DNA of 64,000 nt from Paracoccaceae bacterium (GTDB lineage: Bacteria; Pseudomonadota; Alphaproteobacteria; Rhodobacterales; Rhodobacteraceae): positions 1 through 64,000 of the forward strand of contig JAQWSE010000001.1 of NCBI GenBank assembly GCA_029243395.1. The letters are read 5' to 3'. This document shows positions 34,309-42,802 of the stretch, one piece after another (the stretch's first letter is position 1; every line of letters starts with the position of its first letter). Below the pieces are notes generated by a model. The model did no database searches. It had not been told where the DNA came from and saw only the letters and a list, made by a program, of their open reading frames with translations. A program made the position numbers and the translations under genes.

Positions 34309-35387
34309 TTCTGGATCTCTTTAACAACCTTTGTAGTTACTTCATCTGTAGATGCAGTACCTCCTACATCTGGAGTCACGCAACCGGCTTCTAAAACCTG
34401 GTTTACAGCATGTTCAATTCTATTTGATAGATCTTTTCGGCCAAAAGAATAATTAAACATCATTCCAACACTAAGTATCATTCCGATAGGATTAGCAATG
34501 CCAGCACCAATTAAGTCTGGGGCAGATCCATGGACTGGTTCATATATCCCTTTAGTCAAACCTATCGGTGGGCCACAAAGCGAAGCGGAAGGGAGCATTC
34601 CTAACCCACCAGAAATAATTCCAGCTAAATCAGAAAATAAATCGCCAAGAAAATTACAAGCCAATACTATGTCAAACTTTTTTGGGTCCATAGCAATTTG
34701 AAAAGCACAGTTATCAGCATAAAGATGTTTAACTTCTACGTTTTTATATTCATTTGATACTTCCTGCACCACTTCTCGCCACAGTCTATAACTCTCCATA
34801 ACATTAGACTTGTCAATTGATACAAGACGATTTTTTCGCAATCTTGCTAGCTCAAATCCACATACAGCAAATTGTCTGATTTCAGTTTCAGCATAACCAG
34901 CCGTGTCATAGGCATACCTTTGATTTTTTTCAATTTTGATGCCACGAGGTTGTGCAAACATCGCTCCCCCGCACATTTCCCTAAGCACCATGAGTTCAGA
35001 GTTTTCAACTTTTCCTTTCGCATATGGCGTTTGATTATGAAGTTGTGGGTAATACCTTGCTGGTCTCATACCAAAAAAAGCTCTCATTTCCTTCCTTAAC
35101 CTCATAAGTCCATCTCTTTCTTCAGGAAGAACGTCTATTTTTAGTTTGTCCCATTTCGGCCCACCTACTGCCCCAACTAAGACTGCGTTAGTTTTTTGCG
35201 CAGCAGAAACTGTTTTGGACTGGCAAAAAGTCTGGTGTTTATCCCAGCATATCCCCCCAATAAGGTCATAACTAATATCGAGCTCTAGATCGGTTTTTTC
35301 AACAATGGCATTGGCAACATCGATGCCGGCTTTTAAAATCTCAGGACCAATTCCATCACCACCTAATGCTAAAACTGTGTATTTCAT
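34305..35387 (-). CDS. Isopropylmalate/tartrate-dehydrogenase-like beta-decarboxylating dehydrogenase (LeuB-like)
   Basis: The start is placed at the ATG at 35387, giving MKYTVLALGGDGIGPEI. A longer in-frame start adds 19 residues with no family likeness. The fold markers are the catalytic Tyr region DTAGYAETEI, Lys in SIDKSNVMES, and Asp residues in YADNC and GDLFSDLAG. These are the metal and substrate residues of isopropylmalate, isocitrate and tartrate dehydrogenases. It is the first gene of the ThDP/GMC/ALDH operon, not of a leu operon. It may act on a 2-hydroxy-acid related to malate or tartrate. True LeuB function cannot be excluded. Confidence 0.8.
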   Translation of the reverse strand: MKYTVLALGGDGIGPEILKAGIDVANAIVEKTDLELDISYDLIGGICWDKHQTFCQSKTVSAAQKTNAVLVGAVGGPKWDKLKIDVLPEERDGLMRLRKEMRAFFGMRPARYYPQLHNQTPYAKGKVENSELMVLREMCGGAMFAQPRGIKIEKNQRYAYDTAGYAETEIRQFAVCGFELARLRKNRLVSIDKSNVMESYRLWREVVQEVSNEYKNVEVKHLYADNCAFQIAMDPKKFDIVLACNFLGDLFSDLAGIISGGLGMLPSASLCGPPIGLTKGIYEPVHGSAPDLIGAGIANPIGMILSVGMMFNYSFGRKDLSNRIEHAVNQVLEAGCVTPDVGGTASTDEVTTKVVKEIQK

Positions 35388-35554
35388 AATGGTAGACTCA
35401 TGTTGAAAAACATTCTGTGACCGCAAGTACGAATAATTTGGCACAAAAAAAAATCGTTGGGAAGTTTAATTGATCAAACCTTATTTCTGTTGCCAACTTA
35501 AATCCAATTTGATTAAAATCAATATCCAAAAGGGAATAAAAAGAGGACTCATAC

Positions 35555-36352
35555 ATGGGATTAACTTTGCTCAATGAATTTGTGAATATTGATGATTGTC
35601 CAATTACTGAATCTTCTTTTGTCAATCAATGCAAAGAACGTCTAGAAGAACATGGGGCTTTAATTATTCCAGGTTTCTTGAGAAAAAAAGCTCTTAGCAA
35701 ACTCATAGAAGAAGCGAAAGAAAACCAAGGGAAGGCATTTTATTCATCTTCAACTCACAATATATATTTAACGCCTAGAGATGAATCTTTGCCAGATGAT
35801 CACATTTTCAATCATCAGATTAAATCATCAAAGGGATGTATCACAACAGATCAAATTCCTGAAAATTCGGGGCTAAAAATTATTTATCGCTCTGTTTTAT
35901 TTAAGAATTTTCTCTCCCAAATCGTACAAGAAACCGCTTTATTTGAATATGACGATCCATTTTCTTCCATAAATATTCACTATGCTAATGAAGGGCAAGA
36001 ATTGGGATGGCATTTTGATAATTCTAGTTTTGCTGTAACACTCTTATTACAAAAACCACTGGGCGGTGGAATCTTTGAATATGTCAAGGACGTAAGAAAT
36101 TCTGAATATGGAGACCTGGGCTATGAAACTGCAAATAAAATAGTTCTTGGCCATGAAAAACCATCAGTTCTCGAAATTGAGCCAGGCACTCTTGTGTTAT
36201 TTAGGGGAAAGAACTCAATGCATAGAGTTACTCCTACTATAGGTGATTTGACACGAATGCTGGTGGTTTTTGCTTATAATGCAAAACCAGGCATATCATT
36301 ATCAAAATCAGCTCAGAAAACATTTTACGGTAAGGTAGCTCATAATAACTAA
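35555..36352 (+). CDS. 2-oxoglutarate/Fe(II)-dependent oxygenase
   Basis: The 265-residue protein shows the 2OG-Fe(II) facial triad His153-X-Asp155 (GWHFDNS) and His223 (SMHRVTP), with the 2OG-anchoring Arg234 (TRMLVV) at the usual spacing. AGAGGA lies 8 nt before the ATG. The style resembles the HalD/ArpA-like small-molecule oxygenases. It is divergent from the LeuB-like operon and convergent with the PLP lyase gene. The substrate could be an amino acid, which would suit the neighbouring PLP lyase and M20 hydrolase, but that is an inference. Confidence 0.82.
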   Translation: MGLTLLNEFVNIDDCPITESSFVNQCKERLEEHGALIIPGFLRKKALSKLIEEAKENQGKAFYSSSTHNIYLTPRDESLPDDHIFNHQIKSSKGCITTDQIPENSGLKIIYRSVLFKNFLSQIVQETALFEYDDPFSSINIHYANEGQELGWHFDNSSFAVTLLLQKPLGGGIFEYVKDVRNSEYGDLGYETANKIVLGHEKPSVLEIEPGTLVLFRGKNSMHRVTPTIGDLTRMLVVFAYNAKPGISLSKSAQKTFYGKVAHNN

Positions 36353-36381
36353 CCGAATTTCATGTCCTAAAGACCTGACTT

Positions 36382-37368
36382 TTACCTATTTTCTTGACTG
36401 ATTATTGGCGATATAACACTATTGTCGAAATTCCCGCCACATAAGAGAATGACGTTTATCATTTCTTCATACAAATTTTTTTTCGATATAAATGCAGCGT
36501 AAGCTAGCGCAGCTGCTCCCTCAACTACAAGATTTTCAGTCCAGGCTAATTTTTTTAATGCTTTCGCGATGTCCTCTTCCGTGCACTCAATGACTTTATC
36601 TATAACCTCACATGCTATAGGTAAAGTTACGGAACCTGCATCCACGCCACCAGCACAACCGTCAGCTAAAGTATCTAAATGTTCAGTTTCAATTACATGA
36701 CCTACTCTAATGCTTGCAGCTAACGCACCCGAATTTTTCGCACTAGCACCAATTATTTTTGTAGTGGGTGAGAAGGTTTTTATAACACTACCAATACCGG
36801 CAACAAGACCTCCTCCTCCCATAGAAATAAACACATTATCGATCCGTGGCAGTTGTTCAAGAAGTTCAAGGCCAATTGTCCCTTGGCCAGCCATAACGAA
36901 GTCATCATTATAAGGTGAAATATATTCAAAATCACCGCTTTCAGCCAAAGATCTTGCATGCTGCTCAGCCATCCCAGAATCTCCAGGATGTAGTATAGTT
37001 TTAGTCCCATAGCTAGTGATTTTTGACAGTTTAGATTTAGACACGTTTTCAGGAAGTACTACCGTTAAATTATGCTCCGTAGTTTGAGCAGCATGCGAGC
37101 ATGCGATACCATGATTACCCGAAGACGCTGTTATAAGTTCTAAATCTTTTGGCAAACGTTTGAGCTTTGATAAAGCTCCTCTGATTTTGAACGAACCAGT
37201 GTGTTGAAAGTTTTCAGCTTTCAGATAAAGCTTAGTATTTCCTGGTAAACTTTCCCGTGCGGCTAAACATGGGCTCATCATTACACTATCAGAGATCAAG
37301 TCTCTTGTAGTTAACGACTCCTTTGCTAATTTTTGAACACTTTTTGAAGGAACCACATATTTCTCCAT
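36382..37368 (-). CDS. PLP-dependent threonine/serine dehydratase-family enzyme
   Basis: The 328-residue protein has the Schiff-base lysine in TGSFKIRGA, the phosphate-contacting ITASSGNHGIACSHAAQ segment and the PLP-phosphate glycine loop MGGGGLVAGIGS. This is the tryptophan-synthase-beta-like fold type II of threonine ammonia-lyase, serine racemase and the EutB-like hydroxy-amino-acid lyase. It has no C-terminal ACT domain, so it is the catabolic-type length. It follows the M20 hydrolase by 21 bp on the same strand, which suggests deacylation followed by ammonia elimination. Confidence 0.85.
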   Translation of the reverse strand: MEKYVVPSKSVQKLAKESLTTRDLISDSVMMSPCLAARESLPGNTKLYLKAENFQHTGSFKIRGALSKLKRLPKDLELITASSGNHGIACSHAAQTTEHNLTVVLPENVSKSKLSKITSYGTKTILHPGDSGMAEQHARSLAESGDFEYISPYNDDFVMAGQGTIGLELLEQLPRIDNVFISMGGGGLVAGIGSVIKTFSPTTKIIGASAKNSGALAASIRVGHVIETEHLDTLADGCAGGVDAGSVTLPIACEVIDKVIECTEEDIAKALKKLAWTENLVVEGAAALAYAAFISKKNLYEEMINVILLCGGNFDNSVISPIISQENR

Positions 37369-37389
37369 AAGTAAGTTAGTAGATTAAAG

Positions 37390-38553
37390 TTAATCCAGTG
37401 GTTGCGCCTTTTCCACTAGTTTTGCAAAAAAACTTGCACCTATCGGAGCCAAATCATCGTTAAAATCATATTCTGGACTATGTAATGGAGGTCCATAGCC
37501 CTGACCCACATGCAAATATGCCCCTGGTTTCTCTAACAGCATATATGAAAAATCTTCAGAACCCATGATCGGCATCCCGTTACCATCGACTTGTTTAGAA
37601 CCTGATATGTCTGATGCCACTTCTACTGCGAATTCAGTTTCTTTTTTATGGTTATCAGTAACTGGATATCCATCATGATAATTCAAATTAACTTCACATT
37701 TAAATGCTTTCGAAATTCCGTCACAAATTTCAAGAACCCTTTCTTTAACAAGATTCTTTGTTTTTTCACTCAAAGTCCTCACGGTTCCATTAATAAAGGC
37801 ATTGTCAGGAATAATATTGTGCGTCGTGCCAGAATGGATTTGAGTTATTGAAATAACCACCGGATCATGAGCAGACAAATTCCTTGAACTTATTGTTTGA
37901 ATTGCCTGAGCTATTTGGATTGCCACTACTATAGGATCCTTAGTTTCTTCCGGATTAGCCCCATGTCCTCCTTGCCCATTTATTAAGATTGTAAAATCAT
38001 CCGCCGCTGCCATATTTGGTCCTGCATTTGTCTTAAAGAAACCTAAGGGTAAATCTGATGCATTATGAATTCCATATACTTGGTTAATTGAAAAAGTATC
38101 CATAATGCCTTCTTTGCACATTACTTCACCTCCACCACCATCTTCCTCCGAGGGTTGAAAGATAAGAGCGACCCTCCCCGAAAAATTTCTTGTTTCAGCT
38201 AAATACCGTGCTGCTCCTAATAACATGGTCATATGGCCATCATGGCCACACGCATGCATTATTCCAGGATTTCTTGACTTATACGGATGATCATGGATCT
38301 CTTGCAAAGGTAGCGCATCCATATCAGCCCGCAAGCCAATAGTTTTACCCTTTTTCTTTCCCTCAATGATGGCTACTATACCTGTCTTTGCTATTCCTTG
38401 GTGAATCTCTTTTACACCAAACTCTTTTAAACGCTTTATTATAAAAGAAGCGGTACGATGGCATTCAAATTTCAATTCTGGATCAGAATGAAGATCTTGC
38501 CTCCACTCTTTCATGTCATCATAAAAATCAGCAATTCGGTTAATTACGGGCAT
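37390..38553 (-). CDS. M20-family amidohydrolase (hippurate hydrolase-like)
   Basis: The 387-residue protein has the M20D metal-site motif HACGHDGHMTMLLGAA (Cys and His ligands), the catalytic Glu block PSEEDGGGGE, and a C-terminal MGSEDFSYML with the last histidine in PLHSPEYDF. These enzymes hydrolyse N-acyl amino acids or indole-type amides. The gene leads the PLP-lyase operon, so the likely product is a free hydroxy- or dicarboxyl amino acid. It is cytoplasmic, with no signal seen. Confidence 0.87.
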   Translation of the reverse strand: MPVINRIADFYDDMKEWRQDLHSDPELKFECHRTASFIIKRLKEFGVKEIHQGIAKTGIVAIIEGKKKGKTIGLRADMDALPLQEIHDHPYKSRNPGIMHACGHDGHMTMLLGAARYLAETRNFSGRVALIFQPSEEDGGGGEVMCKEGIMDTFSINQVYGIHNASDLPLGFFKTNAGPNMAAADDFTILINGQGGHGANPEETKDPIVVAIQIAQAIQTISSRNLSAHDPVVISITQIHSGTTHNIIPDNAFINGTVRTLSEKTKNLVKERVLEICDGISKAFKCEVNLNYHDGYPVTDNHKKETEFAVEVASDISGSKQVDGNGMPIMGSEDFSYMLLEKPGAYLHVGQGYGPPLHSPEYDFNDDLAPIGASFFAKLVEKAQPLD

Positions 38554-38705
38554 TTCTCTTTCCCTTTTATTAAATTTTTGATTTCAGATTATTCAAGTTT
38601 GAATATGCTATACTTTGAAGATATTATATGCACATAATTTGTATACAAAAAAAATTCTCAAAGTGAACAATTGCAATCACTTCTTTCTAGAAAGCCTTCA
38701 AAATT

Positions 38706-39488
38706 ATGCAAATTGATAATAGTACTAACTCTGTTCTAATTACAGGCGGAACACAAGGGCTGGGCTATGAAATAGCCAGAAATCTAATTGAAAATGGTTG
38801 TAAAGAATTAATTGTAGCGGGAAGAGATCCTCAAAAAGGAACCACAGCCGAAAAAAGACTCCGAAAGGCTGGGGCAAAGGTTGAATATCTTAGAGCAAAC
38901 CTTGCAGAAGCTAAAGATTGCAAGAATCTAATTTCTACAAGCATAAAACTATTTCCAAATCTAAATAGCTTAGTAAATTCAGCAGCAATCACCACTAGAG
39001 GTAGCATTGAAGATACTTCCCTGAAACTTTGGGAGGAACATCTTAACACAAATTTGAGAGCCCCATTTCTATTAATGCAGGGTTTAATTCAAAAACTTAA
39101 GACAGAAGAAAAGTCTGGTTCTATTGTTAACATTGCTTCCACTTCTGCTTACGTGGGGCAAAGTTTCCTAACAGCATATTCAACATCCAAAGGAGGGCTC
39201 CTTACACTATCGAAAAATGCAGCCCATGCGTTAAGGCAAGATAAGATACGAGTTAACGTTGTTGCTCCTGGTTGGATGAAAACGCCCGGAGAAACAGAAA
39301 TTCAGAAGAAATTTCATGGCGCTGGAGATGATTGGATTCAAAAAGCAGAAAGCTCCTTACCAATGGGAGAGCTTGTCGATCCAAAAAAGCTAGCTCCTCT
39401 CGTAAATTACTTATTAAGCCCTTCATCTGGAGTGATCACAGGATCGGTCATAAATTATGATCAGCAAATCATTGGAGCCGTTCCATAA
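38706..39488 (+). CDS. Short-chain dehydrogenase/reductase (SDR)
   Basis: The 260-residue protein has the cofactor motif TGGTQGLGYEIA, the LVNSAA segment and the active-site block TSAYVGQSFLTAYSTSKGG (Tyr-X3-Lys). The SDR fold is certain, the substrate is not. It is divergent from the M20 hydrolase. The next SDR lies on the opposite strand and converges. Confidence 0.87.
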   Translation: MQIDNSTNSVLITGGTQGLGYEIARNLIENGCKELIVAGRDPQKGTTAEKRLRKAGAKVEYLRANLAEAKDCKNLISTSIKLFPNLNSLVNSAAITTRGSIEDTSLKLWEEHLNTNLRAPFLLMQGLIQKLKTEEKSGSIVNIASTSAYVGQSFLTAYSTSKGGLLTLSKNAAHALRQDKIRVNVVAPGWMKTPGETEIQKKFHGAGDDWIQKAESSLPMGELVDPKKLAPLVNYLLSPSSGVITGSVINYDQQIIGAVP

Positions 39489-39504
39489 TAATTAATTAGT
39501 TGAT

Positions 39505-40263
39505 CTACAACCATCCACCATCAACTATGTAAGTCTGATTAGAACACGCACCCGCCTCATCCGAAGCCATAAAAAGTACAAATTTAGCTATATCTTCAGG
39601 AACCAACTTTCGCTTAATACACTGCCTTTGCATTAATTCTTTCTCACTTTCTGGAGTTAACCACATAGATATCTGACGCTCTGTCATGATCCATCCTGGC
39701 ACCACACAATTTACCCGAATGTTCTTTGGACCAAGATCTCTTGCCAATCCTCGCGTCAATCCTTGGATGGCAGACTTCGCTGTCGTGTAACATGGCATCC
39801 CACCCTGACCAATCATCCAACTGGTTGATCCCATATTAATAATAGCACCACCGCCATTCTTTTCCATATCATTCATTACTGCCTGGGCTGCGAATAATTG
39901 ATGCTTCAAGTTTGTGGCTATTCTTTCATCAAAATATTCGGAGGTAACACTTTCCAAACTGTGTCTATCATCCCTAGCAGCGTTATTGACAAGTACGTCA
40001 ATTGGTCCGAGCTTTGAACTTATGTTTTGGATAGAATTCTGAAGTTGATCGATATCTCTCAAATCGCAGATTTCAGAAACTACGCACTCTGCATCCAAAA
40101 CCTTAATTAACCGTTTAGATGCACCTTCATCGAAATCTAAAAATCCAACCTTCGCTCCTTGTTTTACCATAGCATGAGTGATTGACTCTCCAATACCAGA
40201 CGCACCGCCAGTCACAACCACGACTTTATTCTTTAGAGATGGGTAAACTGCATTGTTAGACAT
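39505..40263 (-). CDS. Short-chain dehydrogenase/reductase (SDR)
   Basis: The 252-residue protein shows VVVTGGASGIGESI, LVNNAARDD, the serine in MGSTSWMIG, and the catalytic MPCYTTAKSAI. It ends in YIVDGGWL as classical SDRs do. It resembles sugar or polyol dehydrogenases, but no specific substrate can be given. It is co-oriented with the aminotransferase gene, 90 bp downstream of it. Confidence 0.87.
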   Translation of the reverse strand: MSNNAVYPSLKNKVVVVTGGASGIGESITHAMVKQGAKVGFLDFDEGASKRLIKVLDAECVVSEICDLRDIDQLQNSIQNISSKLGPIDVLVNNAARDDRHSLESVTSEYFDERIATNLKHQLFAAQAVMNDMEKNGGGAIINMGSTSWMIGQGGMPCYTTAKSAIQGLTRGLARDLGPKNIRVNCVVPGWIMTERQISMWLTPESEKELMQRQCIKRKLVPEDIAKFVLFMASDEAGACSNQTYIVDGGWL

Positions 40264-40353
40264 TATGTTAACTCCAGTCTCGCTCAGTTAAAATTGTTTA
40301 TTCCACTCATGATTGAGAACTATAGTTAAACAATCATCCTAGTTTATACTTCT

Positions 40354-41604
40354 TCATTTGTTCTTTATAGTCCAATTCTTTAGCCTATTTATACCATTAT
40401 ATATCTTAGGAAAATAATGTTCCAAGCAATCATTATCAAGCTTATAATTACTATCTAATTGCGCCAAAATTTTGCCTCCATCAAAATCTACAAAAGCTAA
40501 CCTAAGAATCTTATCTTCACTGTTTAAGCCAAAATCAGATCCAGGAAGTGTCGCCACTCCGGTGTCAGCAAGCAATTTCTTGCACAAATCATTATCATTA
40601 AGAATAGTATTTGAGTTTCTGAATATTTCAGAAAAATCACATAAGAGATAAAATCCTCCAGAGGGTTTCACTGAATTAATCCCCACAGAAACCAATTCCC
40701 TATGTACAAAACTAGCAACATGTTTCAAGATTGCTCTCGACTTTTTTAAATATTGAGAGTGATCACACGTAAATGCTTTAATGGCAGCATATTGGATGGG
40801 GGCACTTACCGATGTAAAAGTTTCGCTTGATGTGGCACGTAAAGCATTTCTTATATCAACCAATTGGTCTGGAAACACCATTGTTCCCAATCTCCATCCA
40901 CCTGCCCCACACCATTTGCTAAGTCCCCCTGATACTATTGTTCCCTCTGGATAATAATGTGAAATTGATCGATAAGATCCCTCATAATCCAACTCCGCAT
41001 AAATTTCATCAGATATGACAATCAAATCATTCTTTCTTGCAACTCGAGCAAGCTCTTGTAGATTTGAATGACTTGTTCCGGAAGGATTATTTGGTGAATT
41101 CAAAATTAGTAATTTGTTTTTCTTACTTTCTTCTCTGCAATAATTATCCAAAACATCTGGTGAAACATGCCATTCTTGCTGAGCATTAGTTTTTAACCAG
41201 ACCAGTTTTTTGTTCAAGAACTTGGCCTGTGGAGCATAAGATACCCAACTTGGAGCCGGCAAAACGGTAACACCATCACAAACCATCTGACATTGAAACA
41301 ATAATTCCTTAGAACCTGGACCAATCAAAACATTTTCAGAACTATAATCTACTCTATTACGCTCTTTGTGAAATGCGGCAACAGCTTGTCTCAATTCAAA
41401 TAAACCGGTGACATCCAGATAATCCTTAATATGGGCACAATTCTTAAGCTCCTCTGTGAGAATGGAAGGAACAGGAAACGGTGACTGTCCTAAGCCAAAT
41501 TTAAAAATTTCTCTTCCAGAATCTTGCAGTTTTTTTGAAATTTCGTTAATTTCTAAAGTGCTAGAAATTGTTAGATTTTTAAAATTTGGACCTAAGAGAG
41601 CCAT
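40354..41604 (-). CDS. Class I/II PLP aminotransferase
   Basis: The 416-residue protein has the PNNPSG motif (LNSPNNPSGTS), VISDEIYAELDY, the Schiff-base lysine in GGLSKWCGAGGWRLGTM, and a C-terminal LRLAFVD arginine block. This is the aspartate/aromatic aminotransferase fold I. The gene is divergent from the TAXI-type transporter genes. Its donor and acceptor are unknown, and a link with the TRAP substrate (for example a 2-oxo acid or amino acid) is only suggested by location. Confidence 0.85.
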   Translation of the reverse strand: MALLGPNFKNLTISSTLEINEISKKLQDSGREIFKFGLGQSPFPVPSILTEELKNCAHIKDYLDVTGLFELRQAVAAFHKERNRVDYSSENVLIGPGSKELLFQCQMVCDGVTVLPAPSWVSYAPQAKFLNKKLVWLKTNAQQEWHVSPDVLDNYCREESKKNKLLILNSPNNPSGTSHSNLQELARVARKNDLIVISDEIYAELDYEGSYRSISHYYPEGTIVSGGLSKWCGAGGWRLGTMVFPDQLVDIRNALRATSSETFTSVSAPIQYAAIKAFTCDHSQYLKKSRAILKHVASFVHRELVSVGINSVKPSGGFYLLCDFSEIFRNSNTILNDNDLCKKLLADTGVATLPGSDFGLNSEDKILRLAFVDFDGGKILAQLDSNYKLDNDCLEHYFPKIYNGINRLKNWTIKNK

Positions 41605-41731
41605 GTTTAGTGCCGTTAGTAAAGAGTTCTAGCTTTAAATCTTAAATTCGAATACAATGTGGCCCTCGGTCAATTGAGTGATCGCACAAACGTAAGCTAA
41701 ACAAATTTACAATTCAAAACTAGGGGGAAAA

Positions 41732-42727
41732 ATGATGCATTTCATTTCTTTTTTAAAAAAAGTCACTGTTTTCGCACTAGGACTACCTTTACTGTGTACA
41801 AGTCTATCTGCAGCAGAATTCATTTCTATAGGAACCGGTGGACCAACAGGGGTCTATTTTGTTGTGGGAAATTCTGTTTGTAGGATGGTCCATAAAGAAG
41901 CTGCAGAAGGAAGAAAATCCGGTAGAAAACATGGTCTTCGCTGTGCTGCACCTTCAACTGGTGGGTCAAATTACAATATTGGTCAAATTAAAGAGGGCGA
42001 ACTGCAATTTGGAGTAGCTCAATCTGATTGGCAGTACCATGCAGTCAATGGTTCCTCAAAATGGGAAGGTAAGAAATTTGAAAACCTTCGCGCTGTATTC
42101 TCAGTGCATCCAGAGCCATTTCAACTTATAGCTAGTGGATCCAGCGGAATAAATAGCTGGGAAGACCTTAAGGGAAAAGTTGTAAATATAGGGAATCCAG
42201 GATCCGGACAACGTGGTACTATGGAAGTACTGATGAAGGCAAAAGGAACGAGTGTAAGTGAATTCAAGCAAGCAACTGAACTGACTTCTTCAGAACAGGT
42301 TGGAGCTCTTTGCGATGGTAAAGTGGATGCAATTGCCTATACTGTTGGAGTACCAAACGGTGCCATTGGGCAAGCAATAGATGGATGTGGAGCACATTTT
42401 GTCAATCTCAATTCAGATGTAGAAAAGAAACTCGTTAACGAGAATCCCTTCTATGCTTTTGCTAATATTCCCGCGGGAACCTTTTACAAAGAACAGCAAA
42501 AGGATGCTGTTACTTTTGGTGTAATGGCAACATTTGTTTCTAGTGCAGATGTGAGTGCAGACATTGTCTATGAAGTTGTACGTGCAGTGTTTGAAAACCT
42601 GGATGATTTTAAAAAACTGCATCCTGCTTTTACGAACCTCGATCCTAAACAAATGATTACAAATGGATTATCTGCACCTTTACATGAAGGAGCAGCTAAA
42701 TACTACAAAGAACAGGGGTGGATGTAA
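41732..42727 (+). CDS. TRAP transporter TAXI-family solute-binding protein
   Basis: The 331-residue protein has an N-terminal signal (MMHFISFLKK... to ...SLSAAEF) and then the TAXI-specific IGTGGPTGVYFVVGNSVCRM. QSDWQYHAVNG and LKGKVVNIGNPGSGQRGTMEVL are further TAXI markers. The ATG is preceded by AGGGGGAAAA; a second in-frame ATG directly follows. It delivers a small organic anion (glutamate-like in characterised members) to the fused permease 75 bp downstream. A strong hairpin separates the two. Confidence 0.9.
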   Translation: MMHFISFLKKVTVFALGLPLLCTSLSAAEFISIGTGGPTGVYFVVGNSVCRMVHKEAAEGRKSGRKHGLRCAAPSTGGSNYNIGQIKEGELQFGVAQSDWQYHAVNGSSKWEGKKFENLRAVFSVHPEPFQLIASGSSGINSWEDLKGKVVNIGNPGSGQRGTMEVLMKAKGTSVSEFKQATELTSSEQVGALCDGKVDAIAYTVGVPNGAIGQAIDGCGAHFVNLNSDVEKKLVNENPFYAFANIPAGTFYKEQQKDAVTFGVMATFVSSADVSADIVYEVVRAVFENLDDFKKLHPAFTNLDPKQMITNGLSAPLHEGAAKYYKEQGWM

Positions 42728-42746
42728 CTTCTGTTCCAACATTTGG

Positions 42747-42778
42747 AACCCGCCTCACTTGAGGCGGGTTTCTTTCTT
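42747..42778 (+). terminator. Strong intrinsic terminator-like hairpin between the TAXI protein and permease genes
   Basis: AACCCGCCTC (42747-42756) pairs with GAGGCGGGTT (42761-42770) around a 4-nt loop and is followed by a T-rich tract. It lies 20 nt after the binding-protein stop and 32 nt before the permease gene. It likely terminates most transcripts so that the binding protein outnumbers the permease. Confidence 0.85.
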
Positions 42779-42802
42779 TTATTCCACCATTCCAATGAAT
42801 AG

